Shown here: positions 34,353-47,238 of the stretch, in pieces
Layout of the letters: every line of letters begins with the position of its first letter
Numbering within the stretch: the stretch's first letter is position 1
Assembly (NCBI GenBank): GCA_003280995.1
Contig: QCDG01000001.1
Location: 62,001 to 126,000 of the forward strand
DNA from: Prochlorococcus sp. AG-355-A09
GTDB taxonomy: Bacteria > Cyanobacteriota > Cyanobacteriia > PCC-6307 > Cyanobiaceae
Direction: 5' to 3'
DNA length: 64,000 nucleotides
Program-made: the position numbers and the translations under genes
Notes under the pieces: model-generated
The model's input: the letters and a program-made list of their open reading frames with translations, nothing else
What the model was told of the DNA's origin: nothing
Databases searched by the model: none

Positions 34353-35407
34353 TCACCATAAAAACACTGTTGGATTTTTTTTAAAGGCCGTTTAACTGAA
34401 TCAAGATTGATACCTTTTTTGATAGCAAGAATTATGCCTGCAGCTTCTAAATAATTATCCACTTCAAAAAGATTGGGATAATCATAAAACTCATTTGTCA
34501 CTTTTAATGTATTTTGATTTTTTACAGAGATAATATTTAAACCTTTTTCAATCCCTGCTAGTACTGCTTCTCCACCTAGTGCTCCATTAGGAACAACAAT
34601 AGATTCAATCTGATCAGGGTGTAGTGAGATTGATTCATTTTTAGCGGGCAATTCAACAATGTCAGGTGCATTGCTTAAACCAATCAGTACAGATGGTAAA
34701 AAAGTGTATCCTATTTCTTCTGCAGCTGCACGAGGATCTAATTTTTCATTCAATTTAATTGGATTTAAAGCAGGTGCGTGAGCACAGGGAACTTTAAAAA
34801 ATTTGCTTATTAAATGACTTATAACTGCTTCGACTCCAGCAATAGGATCAACCCCTTTTCCCTCTCGATAGATATTTGTTTCTAAAGAATCTGGATCATC
34901 TGGAAATTTTGCCACAATTGCTATTGCTGTAACTCCTTTTTCTATTAAACATTTTCCAGCATCAATTAGAGTATCAGGATTTTCAATTGTGCCGCCACTG
35001 ATTTTTGAAGAATCAGAATCGATAACTATGTTTAATGGCTTTTTTGTAATCACATAAGAATGAACATTAATCCCTAAAGTAGAAACACATGCATCAGCAA
35101 CTTGTAAATGTCTTACTAATATTTCTTTTTCAATGGCTAAATCAAAAATTATCCCAATTTTCTGTTGCTTTACTCTCTTTAAAGCGATTTCTCCTTTAGC
35201 AAGTCGGTCTAAACTATAACCCTCAACATAAAAAATATTTTTATCTTTTTCAGAAAGAGTACCGCCATTCATAACATTTGGATGAGTAATTAAACATCCA
35301 CTTGCGGATGCTAATAATTTAGCGGTAGGAAGTGCATCCCCAGCAAAACCTCCTACTTCACAACCAATACCAGTTGGAACAATGAATATTGTTGGTGAAT
35401 TTTCCAT
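34349..35407 (-). CDS. DUF3326 protein
   Basis: 352 aa. The start ENSPTIFIVPTGIGCEVGGF then GDALPTAKLLASASGCLITH and NVMNGGTLSEKDKNIFYVEG is the pattern of DUF3326, a family found in cyanobacteria and some other bacteria with unknown activity. The middle (VIDSDSSKISGGTIENPDTL) and APALNPIKLNEKLDPRAAAEE also fit. No catalytic residues are assigned. It lies beside nadE, which is only weak evidence of a shared pathway. Confidence 0.8.
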   Translation of the reverse strand: MENSPTIFIVPTGIGCEVGGFAGDALPTAKLLASASGCLITHPNVMNGGTLSEKDKNIFYVEGYSLDRLAKGEIALKRVKQQKIGIIFDLAIEKEILVRHLQVADACVSTLGINVHSYVITKKPLNIVIDSDSSKISGGTIENPDTLIDAGKCLIEKGVTAIAIVAKFPDDPDSLETNIYREGKGVDPIAGVEAVISHLISKFFKVPCAHAPALNPIKLNEKLDPRAAAEEIGYTFLPSVLIGLSNAPDIVELPAKNESISLHPDQIESIVVPNGALGGEAVLAGIEKGLNIISVKNQNTLKVTNEFYDYPNLFEVDNYLEAAGIILAIKKGINLDSVKRPLKKIQQCFYGD

Positions 35408-35434
35408 TATTAAAGATATTTCAATTTATATTTT

Positions 35435-35626
35435 TTAATTAGCTATGACAGCTTTAATTTTAAGTTTTTTTGTTCCAAAAGAGTCAATAGAATTTTGAAT
35501 ATCAACAATTGACCATCGAATTAAATCTCCTTTTTTTTCTAAATTTGTAATGATGAATTCCCTTAAATTTTTTAATTTTATTGAAACCGGCCAATCTAAA
35601 TAATAATCAACTGAACTTAATTTCAT
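35435..35626 (-). CDS. 63-aa conserved-type hypothetical protein
   Basis: ATG at 35626, stop near 35435. The product has VDYYLDWPVSIKLKNLREFI then LIRWSIVDIQNSID and KKLKIKAVI, a mixed strand/helix pattern. Its ATG overlaps the stop of the ferredoxin gene by 4 bases, so it is translationally coupled to it. The family is not one I can name. A role linked to the ferredoxin is plausible by position. Confidence 0.65.
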   Translation of the reverse strand: MKLSSVDYYLDWPVSIKLKNLREFIITNLEKKGDLIRWSIVDIQNSIDSFGTKKLKIKAVIAN

Positions 35627-35949
35627 TTTTGATATTTACCAAATTGATCATTATACAAATCATCTTCGACTTCTTTACCAATAACAATATTCAAATCTGA
35701 CTTGGGGTATGCTACACACAAAAGTGCAAAGCCCTTTTCCCGTAAATCATCATTTAATCCCATAGCATCTTCCTGATCTACTGACCCTTCCAATATCATG
35801 GATGCACAATCTGTACAAACTCCTGAACAACAACTACTTGGTAAATCTATTCCATTCATTTTTGCCGCTGAAATAATATCTTGATCCTCAGAACATAAAA
35901 AACTAAAAGTCTTTTGCTCAAATTGAACTTTGATATTGTATTCAGGCAT
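35623..35949 (-). CDS. [2Fe-2S] ferredoxin, plant type
   Basis: 108 aa. The cluster ligands are in DLPSSCCSGVCTDCASMILE (C-x4-C-x2-C) and the fourth Cys in GFALLCVAYPKSDLNIVI. The C-terminus (GKEVEDDLYNDQFGKYQK) is longer than in photosynthetic PetF (97-99 residues), so it is a separate ferredoxin paralogue. It starts 17 bases after atpG, at the end of the atp operon. Confidence 0.88.
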   Translation of the reverse strand: MPEYNIKVQFEQKTFSFLCSEDQDIISAAKMNGIDLPSSCCSGVCTDCASMILEGSVDQEDAMGLNDDLREKGFALLCVAYPKSDLNIVIGKEVEDDLYNDQFGKYQK

Positions 35950-35965
35950 ATCCTAAATCTTATTG

Positions 35966-36916
35966 CTAAACTGCTGAACCTCCTACAACTTCTAATATTT
36001 CTTGTGTAATAGCTGCTTGTCTGGCTTTGTTATAGGTTAGATTCAAAGTACTTGCTAATTCTTTAGCATTATCACTTGCATTATTCATAGCAGTCATCCT
36101 GCAAGCTAATTCAGAAGCTGCTGACTCTTGAAGAGCTCTTAGTACCTGATTCTGTAAATATAAAGGTAATAACGAATCTAATAGTTGATCAGGACTTTGT
36201 TCAAAAACAATATCTGATGGCAACTTCTCTGAATCACTTTTTTCAATATTTGATTTTTCAACAAGTAACTTACTATCTTTTGTAGTCAACCTAAAAATTT
36301 CATCGTTTTCCTCAGCGATTCCTTGAGGGTCGAGTGGCAATAGTGTTTGAACGACAGGGGCACAGCTAACTAAAGTGATGAATTTCGTATAAATAATTTC
36401 CACCCTATCAGAATTTTCTGAAAGAAATTCGGCTAAAATCTCATTTGTAACTCCTTCAGAATCCTTGACTGTGGGCACCTGTTCTAGTTCTTTGAAAGTA
36501 CTTTTAATTACATATCTATCCTTTCTATTTTGAAAATATCCAATAGCTTTCTTTCCTACCAAAATTAAATTTGGCTGATACCCTTGTTTGACTAATTCTG
36601 CGTATCTTATTTCTACCTTTTTTATAATATTTGTATTGTAACCACCGCATAAACCTCTATCCGCAGTTATACATACCAAGGAGATACTCTTTACTTCTCT
36701 CTTAGATAATAGAGGAGAGTCGACAGCCTCAAATTGTACTCTAGATTGAATATTTTCTAAGACTCGCGCAAGTTTATCTGCAAAAGGTCTACTCTTAAGA
36801 ACTTGATCTTGAGCTCTCCTAACTTTTGCAGCTGCAACAAGTCTCATGGCCTCCGTTATTTTTCGCGTATTTTTAACGGAAACGATTCGATCTCTAATCT
36901 CTTTAAGATTTGCCAT
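35966..36916 (-). CDS. atpG: ATP synthase F1 subunit gamma
   Basis: 316 aa. N-terminal helix [20 protein letters not shown] and C-terminal [20 protein letters not shown] with [16 protein letters not shown] are classic. Cyanobacterial gamma carries an insert relative to E. coli; its mid region ([20 protein letters not shown]) is present. It is the rotor shaft of F1. Eighth gene of the operon atp1-atpB-atpE-atpG'-atpF-atpH-atpA-atpG. Confidence 0.96.
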   Translation of the reverse strand: MANLKEIRDRIVSVKNTRKITEAMRLVAAAKVRRAQDQVLKSRPFADKLARVLENIQSRVQFEAVDSPLLSKREVKSISLVCITADRGLCGGYNTNIIKKVEIRYAELVKQGYQPNLILVGKKAIGYFQNRKDRYVIKSTFKELEQVPTVKDSEGVTNEILAEFLSENSDRVEIIYTKFITLVSCAPVVQTLLPLDPQGIAEENDEIFRLTTKDSKLLVEKSNIEKSDSEKLPSDIVFEQSPDQLLDSLLPLYLQNQVLRALQESAASELACRMTAMNNASDNAKELASTLNLTYNKARQAAITQEILEVVGGSAV

Positions 36917-36934
36917 TGTATCTCCTAAATAAAT

Positions 36935-38464
<1,530 letters not shown>

Positions 38465-38482
38465 TTAAGGTTGATTTAAAAG

Positions 38483-39025
38483 TTACTTGGAAAGGGATAA
38501 GCCAAGTTTTCTTATTTGTGAAGCAAGAGAAGCATCAATTACTTTTGATCCTACACTGGCGACGAAACCACCAATAAGAGATGGATCGATTTTAGTTACA
38601 AGTTCTAATTTTTCAGTTCCAGCAATATTGATGATCTTTTTGGTAATTAAACCTTTCTGTTCATCAGTAAGCTCGACTGCAGAAGTAACAGTTGCCAAAG
38701 CAATATTACTATTTTCTCGGTAAATCTCTAAAAACCTATCAAAAATTGAAGTAAGGATTCCAATTCTTTGCCTATCGGCTAATAATTTTAAGAAATTCAA
38801 TAAAGAAGAATTAACCTTTTTTGAAAAAATTTCATTAATGATTTTCTTCTTAGCATCTGTCTCTAAAATGGGAGAGGATAGTGCCTTCTCCAGTTCAGGG
38901 GAATCATTTATTAATTCCAAGAGTTGTTTAACTTCAGAAACCATCTCTTCAGTTTGCGAATTTTCATTCACAACTTGAAGTAATGCCTCTGCGTATGGTG
39001 TAGTAACTGAATTTAAAAGTGGCAT
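38483..39025 (-). CDS. atpH: ATP synthase F1 subunit delta
   Basis: 180 aa; N-terminal helical bundle with YAEALLQVVNENSQTEEMVS, C-terminal LTDEQKGLITKKIINIAGTE and DPSLIGGFVASVGSKVIDAS. It holds the peripheral stalk on F1. The start ATG shares its first base with the last base of the atpF stop (39025). Confidence 0.93.
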   Translation of the reverse strand: MPLLNSVTTPYAEALLQVVNENSQTEEMVSEVKQLLELINDSPELEKALSSPILETDAKKKIINEIFSKKVNSSLLNFLKLLADRQRIGILTSIFDRFLEIYRENSNIALATVTSAVELTDEQKGLITKKIINIAGTEKLELVTKIDPSLIGGFVASVGSKVIDASLASQIRKLGLSLSK

Positions 39026-39537
39026 TAGTTCACCTCAATATTGTTAATCGATTGAGTTACCAAATTTTCTTGAGTTGTTTTATCAAGTCTATTTGGAAGA
39101 GAATCTAAAGCTTTCTTAATTGCCAGTTCTACAGCTTCTTTTCGAAGTTGAGAAATTGCTCTGGATGCTTCAGAGCTCTCATCAGAGATTGCACTTTGTT
39201 TAATTCGTGCCATCTCCTCTATCGCTTTTTTCTCACTTTCCATTCTGATTGATTCAGATCTTTTAAGGGAATCTGCTTTTATTTGAGAAGCTTTTTCTTC
39301 TGCTGAAGATAAATCTTTCTTCGCCTTTTCTAAAGCTTGAGTTGCATTTAGAAGTCGATCTTCAGCATCTTTTAATTCAAGAAGGATTCCTTCTCTCCTT
39401 TTTTGAAGCATTTTCCCTAGGAAACCAGGCAAAAATTTATAAAGACCGAAAACTACTACAGCCCAATTAAGGATATTGGTTTCGAATAAATTGAAGTTCA
39501 ATCCAAAACCTTCTGTAGCTAAAAGAGTTAAATTCAT
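39025..39537 (-). CDS. atpF: ATP synthase Fo subunit b
   Basis: 170 aa: a hydrophobic N-terminal part ([20 protein letters not shown]) then a long charged helix, e.g. [20 protein letters not shown], forming the peripheral stalk. The overlap with atpG' by 4 bases is typical of tight coupling. Together with b' (39534-39995) it makes the heterodimeric stalk of photosynthetic enzymes. Confidence 0.95.
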   Translation of the reverse strand: MNLTLLATEGFGLNFNLFETNILNWAVVVFGLYKFLPGFLGKMLQKRREGILLELKDAEDRLLNATQALEKAKKDLSSAEEKASQIKADSLKRSESIRMESEKKAIEEMARIKQSAISDESSEASRAISQLRKEAVELAIKKALDSLPNRLDKTTQENLVTQSINNIEVN

Positions 39538-39995
39538 TTTTCTAGAATCAATCTATTAACAATAAGTTCGCTTAGATCATCAGCCTGTTTAGAAAGTTGA
39601 TCACGAGCAGCAGACGTCTGACTTTCAATTTCTAGTCTTGCTTTTTCTTTTGAAGCATTTGCTTCATTATTGGCAAGTTCTAGTGCTTCTTTATAAAGCT
39701 TGTCAGACTCATTCTCAGCTTCGCTCACAATTCTTTGGGCTTCTGTACGAGCACTTTGAAGCTGAGTTAATAAATCAGCTTCTAATTTTTTAACCTCAGA
39801 AAGTTTATTTTTGGCCTCAATAATATTATTACTTACAAACTTTTCTCTTTTTTCTACAACATTGCCAACAGGCTTAAAAAAGAGAGAATTTAATATGTAA
39901 GTAAGCGCAACTACTTGTATCGCCATAAGTGGCAAAGTGGCATTTATGTCAAATAATCCACCTTCTGTAGCACCAAAAAAATTAAAGGCCAACAT
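39534..39995 (-). CDS. atpG': ATP synthase Fo subunit b'
   Basis: 153 aa: membrane anchor around [20 protein letters not shown] then a coiled coil with [20 protein letters not shown]. b' is the second, diverged copy of b present only in photosynthetic organisms. It is 68 bp after atpE and overlaps atpF. Confidence 0.93.
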   Translation of the reverse strand: MLAFNFFGATEGGLFDINATLPLMAIQVVALTYILNSLFFKPVGNVVEKREKFVSNNIIEAKNKLSEVKKLEADLLTQLQSARTEAQRIVSEAENESDKLYKEALELANNEANASKEKARLEIESQTSAARDQLSKQADDLSELIVNRLILEK

Positions 39996-40063
39996 ATGAT
40001 TCAGTTGAAGTTAAAAAATTAAATTTAAATATTGCTAATAAGGATTAGAAGCAATATTAACTT

Positions 40064-40327
<264 letters not shown>

Positions 40328-40387
40328 TTAATACTTGTGATAATCTTTGTTGTCATTCACGCTTGGACATCCTTTCTTTTAAGAATG

Positions 40388-40406
40388 GGTCTGATAGATT
40401 CAGACC
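40388..40406 (-). other. Hairpin 1 between atpB and atpE
   Basis: GGTCTGA (40388-40394) and TCAGACC (40400-40406) form a perfect 7-bp stem with a 5-base loop in the spacer before atpE. In bacterial atp operons this spacer often carries elements that raise c-subunit translation or protect mRNA. Confidence 0.6.
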
Positions 40407-40433
40407 TACGCGATTAGATATTTTGCCAGATTA

Positions 40434-40456
40434 CAGACTCTTTGTAAAAGCGTCTG
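40434..40456 (-). other. Hairpin 2 between atpB and atpE
   Basis: CAGAC (40434-40438) pairs with GTCTG (40452-40456), then after a mismatch CTTT pairs with AAAG around a GTA loop. Hairpins 1 and 2 share the sequence CAGAC/GTCTG, so alternative pairing between them is possible. Confidence 0.5.
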
Positions 40457-40473
40457 AATGTATTAGAAGACGG

Positions 40474-41199
40474 CTAATGATGTTCTTCAACAGCTTCTCC
40501 AATGTAGTAGGCTGCTAAAGTTGCGAAAATCAATGCCTGAATTGCACTAGTAAATAATCCTAGGAACATAACAGGTATTGGGAGAATTAGCGGAACTAAA
40601 AAGACCAGAACACCAACTACAAGTTCATCAGCCAAAATGTTTCCAAATAGCCTGAAAGAAAGTGATAAAGGTTTCGTAAAGTCCTCTAGAATTTTGAAAG
40701 GAAGCATAATTGGAGTTGGGTGAACATAGTATTCGAAGTATCTCCAACCCTTATTGCTTAAACCTGCGTAGAAATAAGAAAGTGAAACCAATAATGCCAA
40801 GGCTATAGTTGTATTGATATCAGCAGTGGGTGCTCCTAATTCTCCACTTGGTAACTTAATCAATCTCCAAGGAATTAAAGCTCCTCCCCAATTACTAACA
40901 AAGACGAATAAAAATAAAGTACCTATAAATGGCATCCAATCTCTATAAACTTTTTCACCAATTTGCGTCCTAGCCAGATCTCTTATGTAATCCCAGAGGA
41001 ACTCAAGCAAGTTTTGAAGGCCTTTAGGATCATTTTCCATTTTTTTAGTTCCTAAAGAAATAAAAACTAATAACGCTCCTAATAAAATCCAAGATGTTAA
41101 AAATACCTGCCCATGAAGTCTGATATTTCCAATTTGCCAATAAAGATGTTGACCAACTTCTAATGCTGCAAAATTTGTTAGCAAGGAATTAAAAAACAT
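40474..41199 (-). CDS. atpB: ATP synthase Fo subunit a
   Basis: 241 aa with five to six membrane helices. The essential Arg is in [20 protein letters not shown] and another conserved part is [20 protein letters not shown]. It forms the proton half-channels beside the c-ring. It lies 24 bp after atp1. Confidence 0.96.
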   Translation of the reverse strand: MFFNSLLTNFAALEVGQHLYWQIGNIRLHGQVFLTSWILLGALLVFISLGTKKMENDPKGLQNLLEFLWDYIRDLARTQIGEKVYRDWMPFIGTLFLFVFVSNWGGALIPWRLIKLPSGELGAPTADINTTIALALLVSLSYFYAGLSNKGWRYFEYYVHPTPIMLPFKILEDFTKPLSLSFRLFGNILADELVVGVLVFLVPLILPIPVMFLGLFTSAIQALIFATLAAYYIGEAVEEHH

Positions 41200-41223
41200 T
41201 TGTTTTGAAAAAAAAAAATTTAC

Positions 41224-41700
41224 TTAAGAACGTGAAAAATAGAGAATGAGTGAAGGCTTATAAATGAAAAAACCTATCATCGCAGGAAGAATATCCAAAG
41301 ATCCTAGCTTGCTCGCAAAAATAAAGAGGCAAACTGGAACTAATAGTTGCAATTTTGATACACCTGATGATTCTTTACCAAGTTTCCCTATACTTTTGGC
41401 AAGCAAACGTAGATAAAAAATGCCGGCAATTGCACCTATAAAAATACTAAAACCAAAAGTAAAGCCTAGAAAAATTCCAGTTATTGATGCTAATAAAATA
41501 GAAACAATAAAAGTAATTCCAAAAATTGTTAATTGCAATTTTGTGTATTCATCATTTTGGGAAAGCAAATGATCTATTTGATTGGCAATGCCAGATTTAC
41601 TTTCTTTGATGATCGAATTATTCAAGGATTGAGGAAATTGAACATTCTTATTAATAGGATGCTCAAGTTTTTTTCTATTTGAGTCCACTGATGTGAACAT
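41224..41700 (-). CDS. atp1: ATP synthase accessory protein AtpI/Atp1
   Basis: 158 aa. A polar N-terminal part of about 50 residues is followed by four hydrophobic segments, for example LTIFGITFIVSILLASITGI and LQLLVPVCLFIFASKLGSL. Position as first gene of the atp operon and size match cyanobacterial Atp1. AtpI helps assembly of the c-ring. The promoter must lie in the 266-bp spacer to ftsW; an AGTATA on the plus strand at 41733-41738 would be a TATACT -10 element for this operon. Confidence 0.8.
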   Translation of the reverse strand: MFTSVDSNRKKLEHPINKNVQFPQSLNNSIIKESKSGIANQIDHLLSQNDEYTKLQLTIFGITFIVSILLASITGIFLGFTFGFSIFIGAIAGIFYLRLLAKSIGKLGKESSGVSKLQLLVPVCLFIFASKLGSLDILPAMIGFFIYKPSLILYFSRS

Positions 41701-41966
41701 AGTTTAGAAACCCCTCTGAATGGTTTGAAGTAAGTATATAAACTCACGGAATCTATCACGGAGAGGTGCCTTTTAGCTAGTTTTTTTTTATAAAAAATTA
41801 ATTCTTAAGATTTATGATTAATCTGTAGTCCATTTTTTACTTGATTCATCAAAAATAAAATTTATTAAAAGTCATCTTTTTAATTTCTTTAACACTTTAA
41901 AACGTTAATAAAAGACTTGGCAAAATCTCAATTAAACGTCTCAATAGTACATATACATCAAAAAAA

Positions 41967-43193
41967 TTGGAGATAAGTCAAGAACAAATAAAATATAAAA
42001 GAATTTCTAAAAGAAAAAAAGCCTTTAATCTTAATTACAAAAAAGATTTAACAGATTCTATATTTCCCTTACCTTGGACGATATGGCCTTATGAGGCAAA
42101 AATCCTAATTATCCTTATTGGAATTTGGTCAATATTAGGAATATCCATACTTGGATCATCAAGTTGGTGGGTAGCTAGTAGGGAAATGGGAAATTGGGCT
42201 TATTTCTTAAAAAAACAAATTATCTGGACTATTCCAGGCATTGCTCTTTTTTATTTCGTTCTTAATACGGATATTAGAAGTCTTTTAAAGTGTTCAAGAA
42301 TCATTTTTTATATTTTATTTTTTTTAATTTTTCTAACCAATATTACTGGAATTACAGTGAATGGCTCTTCAAGATGGCTAGCAATAGGGTTTTTACGTCT
42401 TCAACCATCTGAATTGATTAAACCTTTTCTAATTCTTGAAGCTTCTAACCTTTTTGCTCATTGGAATTTGATAAGGAATGATAAAAAATTAATTTCAATA
42501 TTCTCTTTTGGTTTATTAATTTTTTTAATACTTAAACAACCTAATTTAAGCACTGCATCATTAACTGGAATTCTTTTTTGGGTAATGGGTTTTTGTGGAG
42601 GCGTAAAATTTAACTCTCTTTGCTCATTTGCTTCATTAGGATTCATAACAGGATGCATTAGTATCCTCAACAACGAATATCAAAAACTTCGAGTTACTTC
42701 ATTTATTAATCCTTGGAAAGATCAACAGGAAAGTGGATTTCAATTAGTTCAGAGTTTATTAGCTATAGGTTCAGGTGGTTTATTTGGTCAAGGTTTTGGA
42801 CTGTCTATGCAAAAATTACAGTATCTACCGTTCATGTATACAGATTTTATTTTTGCCATTTTTGCAGAAGAATTTGGTTTGTTGGGTTGTACTTTATTCT
42901 TAGGATTTTTAGCAGTTTTCTCTTTAATATGCTTAAGAATTAGTCTTAAGTGCAGGAACAATTATACAAAATTAGTTGCTATCGGATGTGGAGTATTGTT
43001 AACAGGTCAGTCGATAATGCATATTGCTGTAGCAACAGGATCCATGCCTACTACAGGCTTACCACTTCCTTTCATTAGTTATGGTGGAAATTCTTTAATA
43101 GCATCTTTTTTTATTGCAGGAATGTTACTGAGATGTTCATTAGAATCAACAGGATTCATAGGTATGATTAATACACGAAAGACTCTTGATTAG
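41967..43193 (+). CDS. ftsW: SEDS-family cell-wall protein (FtsW/RodA)
   Basis: 408 aa with about nine to ten membrane helices. Signature pieces: NGSSRWLAIGFLRLQPSELI (the Q-P-S-E motif) and TGLPLPFISYGGNSLIASFF. SEDS proteins polymerise the glycan of peptidoglycan with a partner transpeptidase. FtsW (division) is more likely than RodA by its position in picocyanobacterial genomes, but the sequence alone does not settle it. Divergent from the atp operon. Confidence 0.8.
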   Translation: MEISQEQIKYKRISKRKKAFNLNYKKDLTDSIFPLPWTIWPYEAKILIILIGIWSILGISILGSSSWWVASREMGNWAYFLKKQIIWTIPGIALFYFVLNTDIRSLLKCSRIIFYILFFLIFLTNITGITVNGSSRWLAIGFLRLQPSELIKPFLILEASNLFAHWNLIRNDKKLISIFSFGLLIFLILKQPNLSTASLTGILFWVMGFCGGVKFNSLCSFASLGFITGCISILNNEYQKLRVTSFINPWKDQQESGFQLVQSLLAIGSGGLFGQGFGLSMQKLQYLPFMYTDFIFAIFAEEFGLLGCTLFLGFLAVFSLICLRISLKCRNNYTKLVAIGCGVLLTGQSIMHIAVATGSMPTTGLPLPFISYGGNSLIASFFIAGMLLRCSLESTGFIGMINTRKTLD

Positions 43194-43275
43194 TTAGAAT
43201 TTAAATGAGTTAAAGCATGCTATCGAATCATTTAATTTAGTTATTTCAGAATTATCTCAAAAGGGTAATCTGCTT

Positions 43276-43932
43276 ATGCAGAATGGTCTTAATAATCCTG
43301 GCCCATTTACTATATTTTTGGTTTTCAGCGCAGGACTTTTAACGAGTCTTGGTCCATGTTCATTATCATTACTACCAATCACAATTGCTTATATAGGAGG
43401 AACAAAGAAAAATAAATTTAAACTTATTAGTTTTTCAGGAGGAGTCGTTTTTGCACTCGTTGCGCTTGGTGCTGCTAGTGGATTCTTAGGTAGATTATAT
43501 GGGCAAATCCCATCTTATTACACTTCGGTTGTTGCCTTGATAGCAATAATAATGGGTTTAAATTTACTAGGAGTTTTAAAGTTTCAGTTCCCTAATGGAC
43601 CTGATATAAAAATAATTGAAGATAAAATACCAACGTTTATAGCGCCTTTTGCGATAGGGACTACTTTTGGATTAGCTTCTTCACCTTGCATTACTCCAGT
43701 TTTAGCAACTCTTCTAGCTTGGGTATCGCAAGCCAAAAACCCAACAATATCAATTATTTTTTTATTTTTCTTTGGGATAGGCCAAGTAACACCATTAATC
43801 GTTGCAGGAGCTACTGCAGAAAACTTAAAACAATTTTTAGAGCTTAGAAAATTTAGTCAAATAATTCCCACTTTAAGTGGGATATTTTTAGTTTCCTTAG
43901 GGTTATTAAACTTATTTTCAAATTGGATTTAA
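43276..43932 (+). CDS. ccdA: Cytochrome c biogenesis protein CcdA
   Basis: 218 aa, six membrane helices. The two redox Cys lie in SLGPCSLSLLPITIAYIGG and SSPCITPVLATLLAW, as in CcdA/DsbD-gamma. It carries reducing power to the lumen side for haem attachment. The next gene, ccs1, starts right after its stop, so the two System II genes are coupled. Confidence 0.93.
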   Translation: MQNGLNNPGPFTIFLVFSAGLLTSLGPCSLSLLPITIAYIGGTKKNKFKLISFSGGVVFALVALGAASGFLGRLYGQIPSYYTSVVALIAIIMGLNLLGVLKFQFPNGPDIKIIEDKIPTFIAPFAIGTTFGLASSPCITPVLATLLAWVSQAKNPTISIIFLFFFGIGQVTPLIVAGATAENLKQFLELRKFSQIIPTLSGIFLVSLGLLNLFSNWI

Positions 43933-45219
43933 ATGATTATTTTTAAGAATCTAATTTTAAAAATATCAAGTTTAAGATTCGCCATATCACTAATAATCTT
44001 CATAGCTATTACAAGTGGCATAGGTACTTTTATACCTCAAGGTAACAATGATAAATTTTATATTGATAATTTCGATAGTGCTCCCATTTTTGGATTTTTA
44101 GATGGAGAAAAAGTCTTAAAACTCCAATTAGATCATGTTTATACAAGCTTTTGGTTTTTATTTACATTAATTCTTCTTTGCATTTCTCTGGCAGCTTGTA
44201 GTTTCAGGAGGCAAATCCCTTCATTAAAAGCTTCATTAAAATGGATTGAATACAACAGCGAAAAAAAATTTAACAAACTGCAACTAACTACAAGTCATCC
44301 AATCAATCAAGATGGAGAACATATATCAAAAGTAGATTTATTACTTAAAAAAAAAGGATGGAAAACATACAAATTTAATAGTCATATTTCTGCAAGAAAG
44401 GGTTTAATTGGAAAAATCGGTCCTTTAGTTGTACACATCGGATTAATAGTCTTACTTATAGGTTCAGCATATGGAAGTTTTACAAGTCAATCAAAAGAAC
44501 AATATTTACTGCCTGGAGAAACTTTAGATCTTATTAATGAGAGCACAAACTCAAAAGCCAATGTTAAATTAGTAGATTTTTCTATAGAACGAGAAAGTGA
44601 TGGTATACCCAAACAGTTTTTTTCAAAATTAAATTTTTCTTCTGAAGATTTAAATTTAAATGAAATAAAAACAACCAAAGTTAATCACCCAATCAGGTTT
44701 AAAGGATTAACTATTTATCAAGCAGATTGGGCAATATCAAATATTGTTTTAGAAATAGATAATATCCTTTATCAATTACAATTAAAGGAGATTCCAGAAA
44801 TAGGTAATCAAGTTTGGGGAGTTTTAATTGAATTAGGATCGGAGACTAAAAAAAATTTCCTTTTAACAATAGATAATGAAAATGGTCCACTTAAAATTTC
44901 GAATATAGAAAATTTTTCCGGGAATAATCTCTATATCAATGACGATCCTTTAGAAGTTAACTCTTCAAAAGTATCTTTGAAACAAATAATCCCCAGCAGT
45001 GGTTTAATAATTAAAAATGATCCGTCTATACCATTTATTTACTTTTCTTTTATCCTAATAATTTTTGGAACAATAATAAGTCTCATACCCACTAACCAAT
45101 TATGGATTCTGGTAAATAAAGAATCATTAAAGTTAACTATTGGAGGCCTTAGTAATAAAAATCTAGTTGGTTTTAAAAAAGAATTTTTTAAATTATCAGA
45201 CGAAATTAAAAATTTTTAA
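43933..45219 (+). CDS. ccs1: Cytochrome c biogenesis protein Ccs1/CcsB (ResB)
   Basis: 428 aa. Three N-terminal membrane helices ([60 protein letters not shown]), a large lumenal domain and a last helix ([20 protein letters not shown]) form the ResB architecture. It handles haem and apocytochrome c in System II with CcsA (not in this window). It ends convergent with queF, overlapping by 4 bases. Confidence 0.92.
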   Translation: MIIFKNLILKISSLRFAISLIIFIAITSGIGTFIPQGNNDKFYIDNFDSAPIFGFLDGEKVLKLQLDHVYTSFWFLFTLILLCISLAACSFRRQIPSLKASLKWIEYNSEKKFNKLQLTTSHPINQDGEHISKVDLLLKKKGWKTYKFNSHISARKGLIGKIGPLVVHIGLIVLLIGSAYGSFTSQSKEQYLLPGETLDLINESTNSKANVKLVDFSIERESDGIPKQFFSKLNFSSEDLNLNEIKTTKVNHPIRFKGLTIYQADWAISNIVLEIDNILYQLQLKEIPEIGNQVWGVLIELGSETKKNFLLTIDNENGPLKISNIENFSGNNLYINDDPLEVNSSKVSLKQIIPSSGLIIKNDPSIPFIYFSFILIIFGTIISLIPTNQLWILVNKESLKLTIGGLSNKNLVGFKKEFFKLSDEIKNF

Positions 45220-45626
45220 TTTCTTTTCTGCCCACTAAAAATATCTAACTGCATAGAAACATTCCCTCTGGGGTTAAATGCAGCATTTAAATGTATCCAG
45301 TGAGGTGAACCTTCATTCACTAAATCATCCATAATTCTATTAACAACTTCCTCATGTGATATTTTTATATCCCTAAAATTATTAATATAAAGCTTTAAAG
45401 ACTTCAACTCATAGACTTTCAAATTAGGTTGATAAATGATATTTAGCTTTGCAAAATCTGGATAACCAGAAAAGGGGCACTTACATGTAAATTCAGGTAA
45501 CTGAATAGAAATTTCATAAATTCTTTTCTTATTTGGATTATCGAAACAAATTATTTTTGATTCTTCAATAATTCTCTCACCATATAGCGGTCTATGAGTC
45601 GAATCTTCTAATTTAGCTGTACTCAT
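45216..45626 (-). CDS. queF: NADPH-dependent 7-cyano-7-deazaguanine reductase
   Basis: 136 aa, the short (monodomain) QueF. The catalytic Cys lies in [19 protein letters not shown]; the family motif [16 protein letters not shown] follows, and [11 protein letters not shown] ends the fold. It reduces preQ0 to preQ1 on the path to queuosine. Divergent from the glnB pair. Confidence 0.93.
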   Translation of the reverse strand: MSTAKLEDSTHRPLYGERIIEESKIICFDNPNKKRIYEISIQLPEFTCKCPFSGYPDFAKLNIIYQPNLKVYELKSLKLYINNFRDIKISHEEVVNRIMDDLVNEGSPHWIHLNAAFNPRGNVSMQLDIFSGQKRN

Positions 45627-45815
45627 TTTTAGTAGAACTTTTTTACTAAACCTATATAAAAACTATATATAAAGATAAACTTTCGCAAAAGTATCAACAA
45701 ATCTAAGTATTACAATTGACTAAGTCAAAAGCTGTTAAATCTTATTTTTGTATCAATAATAACATTCATAATGTCCGCCGAAAGGGTTATATGTGTTTAG
45801 TTCAATGAAAAATTA

Positions 45816-46061
45816 ATGGACATTTGTTTGATAACTATCGATAAAAACTTAAATAAATCCCTTCAACCAAAAACTGCAATTGGAATGTTATGGCTTCAAA
45901 CACACTTTGAGAATGATCAGTGGGAAGCGTTGTCAAATAGTACAGTAATAATTTCTGAAGAAAACTCCCTACTATTAATTGAAGACGCCAAGAATGCAGG
46001 CCTTAATGTTGAATGTTTTTCTGATATTTCAATGTTGGATGTTTTCCCAAAAAACAATTAA
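45816..46061 (+). CDS. 81-aa hypothetical protein upstream of glnB
   Basis: ATG 45816; soluble and slightly acidic, with KTAIGMLWLQTHFENDQWEA and SNSTVIISEENSLLLIEDAK. The order of strands and helices suggests a small alpha/beta fold. The gene precedes glnB by 24 bases and is probably co-transcribed with it. I cannot name the family; position suggests a link to nitrogen control, but this is inference. Confidence 0.65.
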   Translation: MDICLITIDKNLNKSLQPKTAIGMLWLQTHFENDQWEALSNSTVIISEENSLLLIEDAKNAGLNVECFSDISMLDVFPKNN

Positions 46062-46425
<364 letters not shown>

Positions 46426-46440
<15 letters not shown>

Positions 46441-47238
46441 TACTAAATTTTGTATATATTCACTATTAATCCTTTTATTTGATTGACTTCCTAAGGTCAT
46501 CCAAGCTAGATATTCATGATTTCCAGCAGGTCCTACCAGCGGTGAAGCTATCAAATTCTTTATATTCCATTGGAAATTCTTAGCAGCATAAATAACAGAC
46601 TCTATAGCCTCTGTATGGAATTTAGGATTGCGAACAACACCACCTTTACTGACTTTTTCTTTACCTACCTCAAATTGGGGTTTAATTAAAAATATTCCCT
46701 CAATACAATCACCTTCTAATAAATTACCAATAGATTTAAAAACTAACTTTAATGAAATAAAAGACAAATCAGCAACAACAAAATTTGGTAATTCATTACT
46801 TCTAGATAAAAGATCATTAGGTTTTAAATTTCGAATATTAGTTCGTTCAAAAAGTATAACTTTTGGGTTATTTCTAATCTTCCATGCAGTTTGTCCATAA
46901 CCAACATCTATCCCATAAACTAACTTAGCTCCTTGTTGCAATAAGCAATCAGTAAATCCCCCAGTTGAGATTCCTGCGTCAATACATATTTTGTCTTTTA
47001 CTTTAATTTCAAGTTTTTTAAATGCCTCCAATAATTTTTCGCCGCCCCTTGATACAAACATAGGCTCGGAATCAATAAAAAACTCAGATCCAATTAATAC
47101 TTGTTGTCCAGGTTTGTCCAATACTTTTCCATTAATATCTCTAACCTTGCCCGCAAGAATTAAACCTTGGGCTTTTTGACGAGTTTCACATAAACCTTTA
47201 TTTAGAAGATAAAGGTCTAATCTACTTTTTTTAATCAT
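46426..47238 (-). CDS. tlyA: TlyA-family rRNA methyltransferase / S4-domain protein
   Basis: 270 aa. An N-terminal S4 RNA-binding domain (RLDLYLLNKGLCETRQKAQG) precedes an FtsJ-type methyltransferase with the SAM loop CIDAGISTGGFTDCLLQQGA and catalytic Asp/Lys region FVVADLSFISLKL, IFLIKPQFE. TlyA adds 2'-O-methyl groups to 16S and 23S rRNA in some bacteria. It is convergent with glnB. Confidence 0.9.

Noticed and set aside
45627-45815. NtcA site upstream of the glnB pair
   Set aside because: The closest match, GTATCAATAATAAC, ends in AAC rather than TAC, so I do not call it.
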